From Acephala macrosclerotiorum (lineage: Eukaryota > Ascomycota > Leotiomycetes > Helotiales > Mollisiaceae): DNA of 64,000 nucleotides. Of the stretch, positions 35,713-47,094 are shown piece by piece. Positions within the stretch are counted from its first letter, which is position 1, and each line of letters begins with the position of its first letter. The stretch covers positions 1 to 64,000 of the forward strand of contig MU119479.1 in NCBI GenBank assembly GCA_014904845.1, given 5' to 3'. Under the pieces are notes generated by a model. That model was not told the origin of the DNA. It worked only from the letters and a program-made list of their open reading frames with translations, and did not search any database. The translations under genes and the position numbers were made by a program.

Positions 35713-38484
35713 TCATGCTTTCATCGCATATGTAGAGTCAGACGAAACAGTGGCTGCATCAGACCAGCTTTCGTCCGATATGGGGCCATCATCAGACAGA
35801 AAACTTTCGAAGACATCCTCAGTATAGGAGCATTGCGACTGTAGAGGAGTTGGCAATCGCTGTGGTTGTTGAATTGCTGTCGAGAAGCTTGAGCAGTGAA
35901 AGATCAAGTGCTTGAGTTGGGTAACGTTGATCCTCTCCTTTGGGTCGCTTTCAAAGATCATGCCAAGGATATTGTTTAGTTCATCCGACAACGGCAAGAT
36001 TGTCTTCAAGAAGTCACGGTTCTCGGTGAAGGCCTTATAAGTGGAATCCTCGATAGAAGCCTGTTTCCATAGATTTCGACCACATGTAAGATTGACAAGA
36101 ATAATACCAAGGGACCAAACATCATTTGGAGCACATCGGTACGATATGTTCTTAGAGGATTGGTCTAGACATTCTATATAAATAAAAATCATTAGTAGTT
36201 CCTCAAAGAAAGGAGGAAAGAAGAAGGCTTACCTGGACTCATATAAAAAGTCGATCCGCAGCCGTGGTCATCTGACATTGGCGTCGTAGTCGCCAGGCCG
36301 AAGTCTGCAAGCAATACTTGATTCCCGGCATTTGATACCAAAATATTCTCAGGTCTGAGATCTCTGTGGTATATCCCCAAACGATGGCAGTGTTCCACGG
36401 CGTCCAAAATTTGGAGAAAAGCTTGGCGGACAAGAGCGTCATCGCCCACGTACCTACCCCTCTCGGTGATGTTGGAGAAGAGGTCTCCCGCAGGACAAAA
36501 GTCTAGAACGACATAAGTATATTCTGGGTTATCCACAATCTTGAGAACGGAGACTATATTAGGATGTGCCGAGGCCATGTAGTGGAGCCGGATTTCCCTG
36601 GACTGGAATTCCTGCTGTCTCTTATCCAAAGTTTCTCTATTGGCATTGGTTTTTCTCAAAGCTTTGACCGTATACCATGTCTGGGTGAGATGATCGAATG
36701 CCGCGTATACAACTCCATATACGCCGATCCCCAGTATCGTCTTCAGCTCCAAATACTGCCCCAGGAATAGACCAAGGATATCTGAGCTACTCTCTCTAGC
36801 TTCTGATGATTGAACCTCGCCATCCTGTTTGATTGATAGCTCACTAATTCTTGGTGGTACAGTACCTGAATATGAATAGCCTTAAAAGCCTCAAGCTCTT
36901 CGAGTAAATACTCGTCTGCTGACGGTGCATCCATTGTATCGGTAGATCGAGCAGTCCCTCTCGTTCGTTCCGCATTTCTACTACGATGCATGTCTTGTCC
37001 ACCTGCTTGCCGAGCATTCAGCCGAATGTCATCAAAACTTCTGTTCGCAGGTGTGGACCGAGAAGGTTTATTTACCACCGCCTCAGCGCAGTGATATTCA
37101 AGATGGCAAATCGTGCTTTAACAGATTAGTCTTGAAAACACGACTAAGAATGGACTTACTAACCAAATAATAAGGCCTGAGCCGTCGAATGGTGGTGGGT
37201 TTCGAGCACCACAGGCAAGTCTTGGGCATAAGCCTTCTCGAAATAGCAGGCCCGCGATGACCATTGACATGCTAATGCTTGAACCTGGAAAAATAGCGAG
37301 CTCCCATTTCTTCCGGTCAATGATAAGATCTTTCGTTCTCGATCCCTTCAAGAGATGATATTGTCCTTGAATGACTCGCTGCTCTCCAGGTTTCTGCTTG
37401 AACTCGCATTTAAGCATCGACTCAAACACTTCCCAGTGATGGAAGAACTCGTACTGTAGTGTCCGAGTCCGCCCAAGCGCGTCCGTAAAAAGTATGGAAT
37501 CCTCTCTTGCTGCAAGAGGCTGCCGTAGGATAACACAATGTACCTCTCGCAGTAACGCATAAATCTCCAGATCTGTCTTCAGAGACTGTATGAGGATTTT
37601 CACCACAACAGAGGTAAAGCCCCCAAACAACCTGACAAGTTGGCGAAGAAGATCTTCTAGGCTGCCTACTCTCGAAAAAATAACCTGAGTTTGTGAGTGT
37701 ATCATAGCGAAGCCTCGATTTTGCTCCCGCTGGAGTCGACTCAAGTGGCGCTTTGTTTCGTTGTGACGGGCTTCATTGGCTCTTCGGAAGTCTTCCACTC
37801 CAACTTTAGTCCCTGCGCAGATTTGAACGAGACGATCAATGCGTGTCCTCACGAGCGCGCCTTCGATGGTTATGTTTTTTATATCGCTGGCCACTTGCTT
37901 GATACCTTCCTTACAATCCTCTATCTGCTTGTGAGAATCCAGGGAAGTGTCAAGGGTAGCCTGAGATCCGGCTGCAATCTTGGACATTGTTGCACTTGAC
38001 ATGTGAGTCTAATTACATATTGAAAGCATGGTGTATAATGAGACTTACATCACATGAGGCTGGATAAGCAGGGTTATGGTGACAATTTTCGCAGCGATGA
38101 CAGCCCTGAACTTCTCAACTTCCTCTTTCATTCCAACCATCCATTGCACCTTCCTTACTTCTCCTTTCAGTCTCATTCGAATTCCTGAAAGTCGGCTTGC
38201 AAAACTTTATACTTCTCAATCTTCGTCAAGAACTCCCGTAACGGCACCTGACAAGTCGATGCCATCCCTTTGATAGCATTAAGATGCCCCGCATCCCCGC
38301 CACGATCCCAAGCACCACGGTTTAGCTGTTCGAGGATAATTTCCAAATGCTGCAAATCGACCAATACATATTGAAACTCATCTCTCGAGCCCCCTGTCTC
38401 TCGCAAGGCCGTACGGACATCGTTCAGGATCTTGATAGCGGTTACGATGTCGCCAAATGAGAACCCGAATGCCGGAGCCGCCAT
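35713..38484 (-). CDS. Apparent fusion: ubiquitin-like domain (ULD) protein + Ser/Thr protein kinase
   Basis: Exons on the minus strand as read: 38484-38054, 38008-37164, 37115-36866, 36824-36233 and 36173-35713, about 860 aa. Domains in order: a helical N-terminus (MAAPAFGFSFGDIVTAIKIL...) like those opening fungal STAND proteins; a coiled-coil middle; a fungal ubiquitin-like domain (LREVHCVILRQP, LQYEFFHHWEVFESMLKCEF); a ribbon-like CPRLAC...CTIC pair; a Ser/Arg-rich linker; then a complete kinase with GIGVYG, YTVKAL lysine, YHRDLRPENIL, ADFGLAT and YMSPE, in the style of Ran1/VHS1 kinases. The joint is a 41-bp intron (36825-36865, acceptor possibly 9 bp further) that preserves phase exactly. 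Without it the ULD frame stops at 36743 and the kinase has no good start. Exon 1 needs a 1-nt shift at about 38175-38215, and its donor (GTGATG) is weak. Confidence 0.65.
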
Positions 38485-39559
38485 AAATGGAGCACAATGC
38501 AGTCGATGGCTCGATTTCGAGGCGGCGTAGCACTTTTGAATGAAAAAATTCTGAAGAAGCCAAATCGTTTGCAGCAATCAATTTAACTTAGCTAAAATTT
38601 CAAATTTAATTGAGTCGTAGTGCTGTAGCTGTGCGATAGATGTATAAAAAAAATTATATGAGTAAGGCGTTCTGCTACGCCTCGCGATTAGATGTGTCTA
38701 ATGATTGGAGGAAATGACGTTGTGCTGCCTAAGCTACAGCTCACTATCGTGGCGTGGGCTCAGTGGTTTATCACAGTCCTAGGTCAGCTGTAGAAGGAAT
38801 TAGCTAGCGATGTAGCTGTAAGGCCTTGCTTGCCCCATGCACTGCCCCCAACCGTAGAGGCTCTAGCCGCAATGGCAGGCGCGCGTGCAATCTCGACGAC
38901 TGCGCCGTCTCGATGGCACGATTTGCACGCTATTACAGCAACTTAAAACTTAAGGCATAAAATAAGGTGCTAATAAATAGAAAAAGTGCTAAAATTCCGC
39001 CAAAAAATTGCTAAAACTTTTCAAACCCTACCTATGCTAATTTTTTTTTAAAAACGTGACTTTTACAACACGTGTTCTTACGTAAACAAGGTGTGTCGAA
39101 ATTTCTTCCTTACAAGAATCTTTTCGCCTCGTAACTCGATTAAAGGCATTCTCAGGCAAGTAGTTCTCTTCAACCATTTAAAATGCTATTCACCATCGTA
39201 CTCGATGAGGTCTCACGTGATGCGCACAAGCCGCGTTGTTCCAGTCCAACCGTTCATGCATTGAGGGGGCGCTACGCCCACCCTAGCCCAAAAACCACGG
39301 TATCTCATAAAGTGATTGAGTGGAACTGTTTTTGCTATTGTATGTTGTGTGATATTTTCCCTCCAACTCAGACAGTGCCCCCTTCTCAGCCCCAGCAGTA
39401 CTGCCAGTAGCAAGTACCTCAGTACCTAGCACTGCTCTCTATTCTAGAAGATAATAAGCCAACCAACTGTTTCTTTATAATCACCTGACAAAACTCAACT
39501 CGCGTACAAACCCTGGCAGAGCAGGCAGGTATTCGAATTCAATAACGAGGCCAAAGTCA
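38485..39559. other. Intergenic
   Basis: Mixed composition, with a small inverted pair gcgtgcaa / ttgcacgc at about 38880-38935 and an AT-rich stretch to about 39120. No gene recognised; possibly old transposon debris. Confidence 0.4.
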
Positions 39560-39911
39560 CTCCGAGCTCTTCAGTCATGACATCATGCTGTAGAAAGATT
39601 CATAGTAACCGCTCCATAATGGACCTCCTGGAGATGTACCGCGGCTTGAGGTCCACAGATCCTCACGACAGAGTGTACGCAATCCTAGGCTTAACGGCAG
39701 GCGACTCGCGGAACCACATTCCGATCGACTCCGACGAGACATTTTCAAAATGAAGATGGACGTTGCATGGTATCTCCACACCAGACCAGCGGCAAAAACA
39801 AAAGATATCACAAAAGCCTGCAGAATTCTGGATAGTCTGTTCGAAGACTGTGAGGATGAAGACGATGTTCTTGTTCTTATCAATGCTCAAGGAGTAGAAC
39901 GCCCTACTTGA
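39560..39911 (+). pseudogene. Second HET-protein remnant
   Basis: Reads MDLLEMYRGLRSTDPHDRVYAILGLTAG at 39619-39705, matching the DPRDRVYALLGL segment downstream of the HET core in many HET proteins. It then shifts frame near 39745 to KMKMDVAWYLHTRP and ends at 39911. The rest of the gene is absent. It is a different part of a HET protein from the remnant at 31.2-31.7 kb. Confidence 0.65.
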
Positions 39912-40021
39912 AGCAATAACTCTCACTTGCCGATGTTATAGATATGAGCAATCCTCCTCAGTTGGCACCCAACCCACTGCTTTTGTCCCTCTCTCAAGTC
40001 AATTCTCAACCCCATCAGCAT

Positions 40022-41617
40022 CTACAACGGACCCAACAACCAAAAACCTCCCATCGCAGGCGCCATCTGATAATGGCCACTTGGAACTTCCTGACCAGGC
40101 ACATGAGGATATTGGACTCTCCTATCTCCCATTGCGCCAGGTTTTGTCTTATCGCCAAGAGCGAAGGGTATACTAGCACAAATATCGTCGGCCAGCTGTT
40201 GAATACTGTTCTGGCATTCTATTCGAGAAGAGAGGTTCTCGGGCGAGGGTGTCAGTTGAGCAAACTGTTCATGGATGAGGGATTGGACTTTAATGCAGGA
40301 GATTCTTTGTTTGTTCCAAGTACTAGTGATGGAGATGCTAGGGTACACATGGCAGAAGTCTTGATAGAGTCCAGCAGACTTCGTAGTCGGAGGAATGCAT
40401 TCACCGCCAACCACACGGACAGGTAGCCATAAGGGTGGGAGGGTGCTGGACCATTCGACGAGTTGTCTTTCGATGTCTCTCGCTCTCTCTAGGATATCGT
40501 GAAGGTCCAATTCTGACTGAACGAAGGGTGGGAGCGCTGCTCGTTGGCGAGCGACGGCTTCAAGATTTGCCAGATCAACATTGATGTTATCCAATGTCAC
40601 AGTTGGGGGCAACGATACTCCAGTCGGGTGTTTCGTCCACGTTGAGACTTCTTCACTGAGCGGCCGACCTCGCCTGAAGGCATCATCAATCTTCACCCGT
40701 CAGTACAATGATCTCAAGCGTCATGAAACCTTACCAATTGGCTCCGAACTTGAAACAATAAGCTCTGAGCAATATTGTCTCTAAAGTTTTTTGCGCCTCG
40801 ATGCTTGATCAACGCCAAAGCTCCATTCAGGTGAGCATTTGGCAGGTGACTCCTCTGGACTGTGCCAGCCAAGGTCTTTGGTATCAATCTGTCAGAACCT
40901 TTCTGACCCTGAGCGTACCTGGTCAGACAAACCTCGTACATTTGCAACAACAAGACTGACGTCAAGACATCATTGTCCGCACACCCTTCGGTCTGACGAA
41001 TTCGATCTTTCATACTAGAGATAGCTTTTAGGTAAAATGATCGTGACGTGGGATTGTCCAGTCTTTGATTGAGCCAAGCGATGAATAGGAAGCTTGATAT
41101 TGCCATTGTGGCCATCTTCAGGGCTGAGTCAGGCGGGGCAGCCATGTACTGCGGTCCAACATATTCGAGAAAGTCTCTTCGATCATCGGGTTCGACTGGT
41201 GGATTCGCATAGCTGGAGAAGAAGCCTAGAGCATAGGCTTCTGGGTCTTCCTTGAGGCTAGGAGGTATAATGGCGAGAGTCTGATTTAGACTGATAGGAT
41301 TCTCAGTGGAAGTCGAAGTTGTTGTCAAGTTGGTGGCAGGTGATATCTCGGCTTCGGATTCCCGCTTCGCTGAAGCGCGTTTTCTGCGCTCAACGTTTTT
41401 CTGGGCAACAGATGTCTGATCTCTCCATGCCAAGTCAAACATATCCTTGTATTCGGGACAGTTCTGTTTGGTCTTGATGCAGTAGCCACACTCTGGGGAC
41501 TGTTCACCGCACTTTGGCCAGTCAGATGGAATTTCAGGACTGGAGGCGACAACATACCTCGATTCTTCGCCCGCGGCATACCCCACACCCTCCGCTTGGA
41601 CGGTCTGTGTGCACCAT
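40022..41617 (-). CDS. Zn2Cys6 transcription factor, probably truncated by a nonsense codon
   Basis: Exons on the minus strand: 41617-41558, 41511-40735 and 40690-40022, introns 46 and 44 bp, about 501 aa. The N-terminal binuclear zinc cluster is split by the first intron and reads C11-X2-C14-X6-C21-X6-C28-X2-C31-X6-C38. In the usual RRxKCDE stretch it has RRIECGE, so the DNA-contacting lysine is replaced. The middle region has the helical pattern of fungal regulators (ALGFFSSYANPP, SFLFIAWLNQRLDN, LTSVLLLQMYEV). The frame stops at TAG (40022-40024) just after GGFWLLGPL, but the same frame then continues 32 codons (MLMGLRIDLREGQKQWVGCQ...NIGK) to a stop at 39923. That looks like the normal end of the family. 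Target genes unknown. Confidence 0.75.
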
Positions 41618-43308
41618 GATCCTCCCGTGTGACAAGCGTACCGACAGAGTTCTGACAGAGAGACTTGCTTATCTTGGTTATGTGTCGATTTGAGATCTCC
41701 TGCCGCATTCCAGCACGCGTGGCTTCTTGCAAAGAGAGCTTTACAGAGCTTGTGAACCCGTACCTACAAAACGCACCTCCTACCTAGCCATAGGGCAGGC
41801 CTCTCGGCCGCGACTCAGCCCCTTAGTAACTGTTTGTTCTATCTTGATCTATCCCAACAACCTGAATGATGACTTCAGATAGTTCTGGCATCGCGCTTCT
41901 ATTTTACTTCCAAAGCTGCCTAGAGCAACGTCATTCGTCCGTGTGGCGATGTAGGTCTGATCTAAGCCTTGCAGTACGCATGTGCACACGAGTCTCAGAC
42001 CATTTGGCCAACTGCACTGCGGCGCAGTCAAAAAATCGCGTACACTAATTGGAGGCTGACAATACTTACGGCCGAGACTCTCAGTCTAATGCCCCTAAAT
42101 CTTGAGCGAAGTCTGGACCTCGCTTAGTGAGTCAATCAAAAGGGAGCCCCCTGAAACTGAGCAAAGTCCACCCGAATAAGTATAGCTTGCCAAGTCTTCT
42201 TGACTTCGCCAATCTGACCTTTCTCCCGGTCGTTTAAAGATGCATAAACCTGTCGATCTTCGAGATAACTTACTCGCATACGCCAAATTATCATTGTCGA
42301 TCGAAGAACTTTGCAACGTCAGTGACACTGTTGACCGCTGGGGCACGATACATCGGCGGTACCAGTGGATTGAGGATGCAGTTCACAGCTGACTGATAAT
42401 GCGGAGAGCGCCGACTGCTCCTGATTCAGACAAATGCGAGTGCGGAACCAGTTGACCATCTCTTGATCATCTCGATGGTTTGTATCGATACCAATATCGC
42501 AAGGACACCATACCGAATGGCCGCCTATTCACATGGTCCACACGCATCATTCGGCTATCGCGATGGAGGACACACGAAGTATAAGACAATGCCGTTACCA
42601 AAGTTGGGTGCCTCATGCACATCAACCTCGAGCTCATCAATACACATACTAACACATGATCACCTCCCCTCCAAAAGCACCAAAACCAAAGCAATACCAA
42701 TGACCGGGGTTTAAACGACTTTGGGCCTGAAAACCAGAGCTTTTGGTTGTAGAGAAAGCAATCCCCCAATCCTTGTCCTTGTAAATAGCAAAAGTCTTGA
42801 TTAAAGCTATTCTATATTGAAAAATCCGATTTTTTAGCTTTTTCTCACTCTATTACTACTCACTCCATCGTTTATTCTATTATTCCATCCGCCATTCCAT
42901 CACTCCATCCACTACTCTACTACTATTCTCGCAGTCCTTTGCTTTTCGGAATTTGCAAATCTAGAATACTAACTCTTTTAAGTCTTTTAAGTCCTCTACG
43001 TTTAAAATGTGTATGTGTGTGTATATAATAAAAGGAATTGAGAGAAAAGGCATACAAGTAGTAACTCGAAAAAGGCTATAAAATAATTAATATATAATTG
43101 AAAAGAAAAAGAAATTTGCAACTTAAAAAATTAAAAAGTTAGTATCGAGAGAGAGAAAAAGAAAAAAAATTTTAAATATATAAATCTTAAAGTCTGTAGG
43201 CCGTTTTTAAAGTTGTAAAGCTTAAAAAAGCCAATTTATAAAGACCTTTGCAATAAAAAATTCTTTTGAGTCAAAAGCTTTTAATTTTGCTTCAAATTCT
43301 ATAAAGGT
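41618..43308. other. Intergenic, becoming AT-rich rightwards
   Basis: Upstream of the regulator gene. A pyrimidine-rich run of catc/actc units lies at about 42850-42940, and composition falls to AT-rich from about 42980. No gene recognised. Confidence 0.45.
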
Positions 43309-44607
43309 CTAAAGATGTAATATATTAGAAATGATAATCCAAAGAGCAATGAGAATGAAGATATATACAGCATATTACGTGCATTTTAATATGCCTCTCT
43401 AAGAGCAAAAGAGCGTCCCGGTTCCTACTTTCTTATGCCTATCAAGCGCTCTATTTTCTCATTCTCCTTTTCTATTTGAGCTTAAATCCAAATATTGGCA
43501 GGTTTTATATCCGTCCCATTATAATCCATTGGATATGCTTTAGCTCTATATAGTGACTTCGCATTTAAGAGTATAGTAATATCGTTAAAAGATTGTTACT
43601 CAAAAATATTAGAGAGTAAACGGCTTGTTTAAAGCTTTTAAAGAGTGGAGCGATTGACTATATCAAATTAAAGACTTTATTTAAAGTTAATAGTTTTCAA
43701 AAATGAAATTAAAATAATAGTCTTATTCGGTTCTTTAATATGCTCGCGCAATGCTGTGTTTGGAGAGTTGTGAATTAAAAGGAGAATATTGAACATAGAC
43801 TCAAAACGAAACATTCCTTGGACGTGGGTTCAAATAGTTTTATTAAAGCGAATATCGTGAAAACTATAGCGTGCTGAAATGAGAGAGCGTAGTACTAGGC
43901 TGGAGCGTTCTTTGAATTTTTTAATAAGAGAATTATAAAGCTTTGAAACAAGAACTGTCGAAAAAAGCCGACGTTCGAGAACTGTAAGCTTTATAAAGTA
44001 TTAAAAGAGTGCTGTACCGCGAAAGCAAAGAGGAAAGGCGTTTTTGACGTCATTATACTGCTTTTCAACTAAATAGAGAAGTATATTTATAAAGGCAAAA
44101 ACGTTGACATAGATTATAGTTTTACTAATCGTGTTCTTGCTTTTAAAATTAAAATATCTAATATTTAATACGCGCAAGTGAAAAAGATTCGTGGATATAA
44201 GAGGAGAAGAAAAAGGAGATACTAAAAAGAGTCGAAAAATCAAAGCTTTTACAATAGCAGTTTTAACAATTGAATTAATAAAGCTTGCAAGTTTTACTTG
44301 GCTTTTAGAATTAGGATCGGATTGGTCGTCGTCGTTTGATAGACCGTTATCTGGATTTGGATTAAAAGTTGAGACTTTGCTTTTGCTCTTTTTATTAGAG
44401 AAAACCATGATTAAAAAACTTAATTAAAAGCTTAATATAATACTCAAAAATCGTTGAATAAATAGCTATAAAAGCGTCTAATTCAATAAATAAGTCTTAA
44501 AAATCGCATAAGTATTACTACCATATAAGAGTCTAAAGGTATAATATATTAAAAATAATGATCCAAAGAGCGGTGAGAATGAAGATATATACAGCATATC
44601 ACGTGCA
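43309..44607. repeat. Pair of about 76-bp direct repeats bounding a 1.2-kb AT-rich segment
   Basis: The segments 43309-43384 and 44532-44607 align over their whole length. Both contain ccaaagagc followed by gagaatgaagatatatacagc and end in cacgtgca or tacgtgca. The enclosed DNA is AT-rich without a recognised protein. It could be a small non-autonomous LTR-like element, or two copies of a short repeat. A poly-T run follows at about 44667-44683. Confidence 0.6.
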
Positions 44608-44814
44608 CCCTAACAAATTCTGCCTAAAGCCGTCGTAAAACCAAAATTTTTGGAATCAGCAGCACTTTTTTTTTTTTTTTTTAACAAATTCTCGAGTCTA
44701 GTTGGTGGCTATATACCCTGTACTTTGGGTTTGGTGCTCTTATAGGGCTCGATCTCTTCGATATCCTACATCAGCTACCCCATCCTCTTTAGTTTTCAAA
44801 ACAACAATAGCACA

Positions 44815-45857
44815 ATGGCTCTATCACCTCCACCATCACCACCGAACAACGACAATCAACTGCTTCAGGATCATCCGCCTTGACCATGGTTGCAGAGCCA
44901 CCTACCAAAATGAAGTCATGACACAACGAGATAAACCCAGATTCTACAGAGGCAAATTCATCAAATCCATGAGCAAGATCTATCATCCTTTCGGCTTCAA
45001 GAAAGGCTACAACTTTTCACTTTGTAAATCTACCCCACCATACACCGCGCTACTTACTGATCCTCCCAGTCATCATCTTCAGCGGCGCAATGCACGGCTT
45101 CATCCTCGCCCGCTTCCCCTACCTCAACGTAACCGACAATGCAACATGGAGCTACAAAATCAAGGCTTCGCCTGGGGAATAATACCACTTCCACGAAGGA
45201 CACTGCCGAATCGGCATCATCATCCACCTCGCAGGCTGTCTCCCAGCCGGTTTCCTCGCCGTCTTTCAATTCGTCCCTATAATCAGATAAAAACCCCTCA
45301 CCTTCCATCGCATCAACGGCTATCTCATCATCCTGCTCACCTTGATCGCCAACGCTGGTGTATTGATGACTGCTAGAAGGGCATTTGGTGGAGGCTTCGA
45401 TGTCTAGTCCGCCGTTGGAGCTTTGGCTATACTTACCACGAGTTCGTTAGCGCTGGCGTACTATAACATCAAAGTCCTTCAAATCGACTAACATCGCGCC
45501 TAGATGCTAAGAGCTTGGTTCTATTTCGGGATCATTATCACCACGAGATTGTTCATGATCACTTCATCATTTCCGCAACAACCATCGCAGTGATGGGATC
45601 TTACTACCAGATCCAAACTTGTGGCAAAGTCACCTTCAACTTCGGCGGCTCTTTGACCCAACCTCAGACTCTCCCACCGCCAACGTTGAAGATGCATCCT
45701 CAATGCATTAACAGCACGGATAACACCAGTCCCAGTTCAAGCAAATATGAATAGGTTCCTTGAACAAGTGGGTGCGGGTCTGGGATCTAGTTTTGGGTTC
45801 TTGCTTTGGTTGGCAATTTTGGTGCATGCTTTGGGGTGGAGTAGTGTTTATTGTTGA
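44815..45857 (+). pseudogene. DUF2306 membrane protein pseudogene with RIP-type stops
   Basis: Recognisable pieces: KPRFYRGKFIKSMSKIYHP and GFKKGYNFSL at 44935-45024, a probable 47-bp intron from 45025, then GAMHGFILARFPYLNV, HLAGCLPAGFLAVFQFVPII, FHRINGYLIILLTLIANAGV and MLRAWFYFGIIITTRLFM in one frame. That frame is interrupted at 45180, 45288, 45405, 45489 and 45501. A frameshift near 45555 leads to FIISATTIAVMGSYYQIQTC, and the end reads FLEQVGAGLGSSFGFLLWLA to 45857. All five stops are TAA or TAG, as expected from Gln or Trp codons hit by C-to-T on either strand (for example DV-stop-SAVG, ID-stop-HRA-stop-ML). DUF2306 is a multi-pass fungal membrane family of unknown role. Confidence 0.75.
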
Positions 45858-47094
45858 CTCCTGCTGAAGCTACTAGACCCAGAAACGTTAGCTACGAAAG
45901 ATAATTGGAGGCTGGATCTAGGAGACTTGGAAATGCGGCGTTGACTGTTCATCGATTTGGGAACGCGGAGGCTTTTAGGCCTGTGAGGAACGGATAATTA
46001 CAGCCGATCTTGGAGGAGTGATTAGCAACGAGAGAAGATAAGGCTCGTCTTAATTCTTCAATGTATGTACTGGGGTTGGAGTTCTTGCGGAAAGTATATC
46101 CTGTAACCTTGGGGCGAATTGACACGTCTCTTTCTACCTCAAGTCCTGCCAAGAGCAAAGTGAAGATGGTGCATGAAGTGTTTCTACCCACGTGACCAGA
46201 CAAGTGATTCTGCTCGAGACAATCCAAGACGCTCCAGATATGGCCCGGAATAGATACAAAGCACAGGTACTCGGGGCTGAGACAATCTATCAAGATCAGG
46301 GTATAAATCTGACCTTGATCAATGTCGTTCCCCTAAAATTCCTCATGGACCAATGATCAATCCAAGCTCCAAAGATGCTAAAGTAAAGAAGTATTAAATT
46401 CATGTCGATTGGCGGCTGAGGAAAACAAGACGGTTCTCAATCCGGCAGGTCAATCTGATCGATCATTTGCATTTCCACATTGGCTTGCATTTGGTGAGAC
46501 TTTCGACAGCGGATGTTCCGTGTCTTACACCTAAACCGCCTCCTGTGGCGGTGTGCTGGAAATGGAAATTATCTCATTCTCAATCGCTTATTTCTTTCTC
46601 ATCTCGAACTGTCAGGAGCTGTCATAAACTTTATAACAGAGTCCAGTCTTCTCCGGGTCGGGTCGAGACTCTGCAGCCAAACTGCGACTCATCATTGGGC
46701 AATGTCCACCATCCTACCCCACGTTCAGGCTAGGTGAGATAATAGATAATACAGTGAGCTAATAGGGCGGGATACCACTAAAACGGAGCCTACGGCCACT
46801 GTTTCACTTGCGCGGGAGTCTCGTCCCGTAAGGTTATCTCGCAAAAAGCTTATCGTGAACCCTCGTCCATAATGCGCCACTATCAGTTGAACTGCAGTGC
46901 TAGCGGACCAGCACGCGGGAGTGAAAAGGAAAATGATATTCTGGTTTGTTTGTTGGTACTTTATCGGGAGTTTCCCACGTGTGGATGCTTCTTCTCAATC
47001 TTCTGAAGTTTTTGGAACTGAGATTGATTTCTAGTTGAGTTTTTAGAGTTGAATTTCGATACCCGCGAACGATTGAGATCCAGAAGTCGCCAAG
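45858..47094. other. Intergenic / promoter of the permease gene
   Basis: A minus-strand frame of 114 codons (45949-46293) has no recognised motif. The rest appears non-coding, ending in the permease promoter. Confidence 0.45.

Noticed and set aside
39944..40426. 160-codon plus-strand frame
   Set aside because: Antisense to the 3' part of the Zn2Cys6 gene; the other strand carries the family pattern.
44001..44408. 135-codon minus-strand frame inside the AT-rich segment
   Set aside because: Lys/Asn/Phe/Ile-rich composition follows from AT content; no transposase or polyprotein motif.
45949..46293. 114-codon minus-strand frame
   Set aside because: Looks more protein-like than most but no family recognised and no splice or start support.
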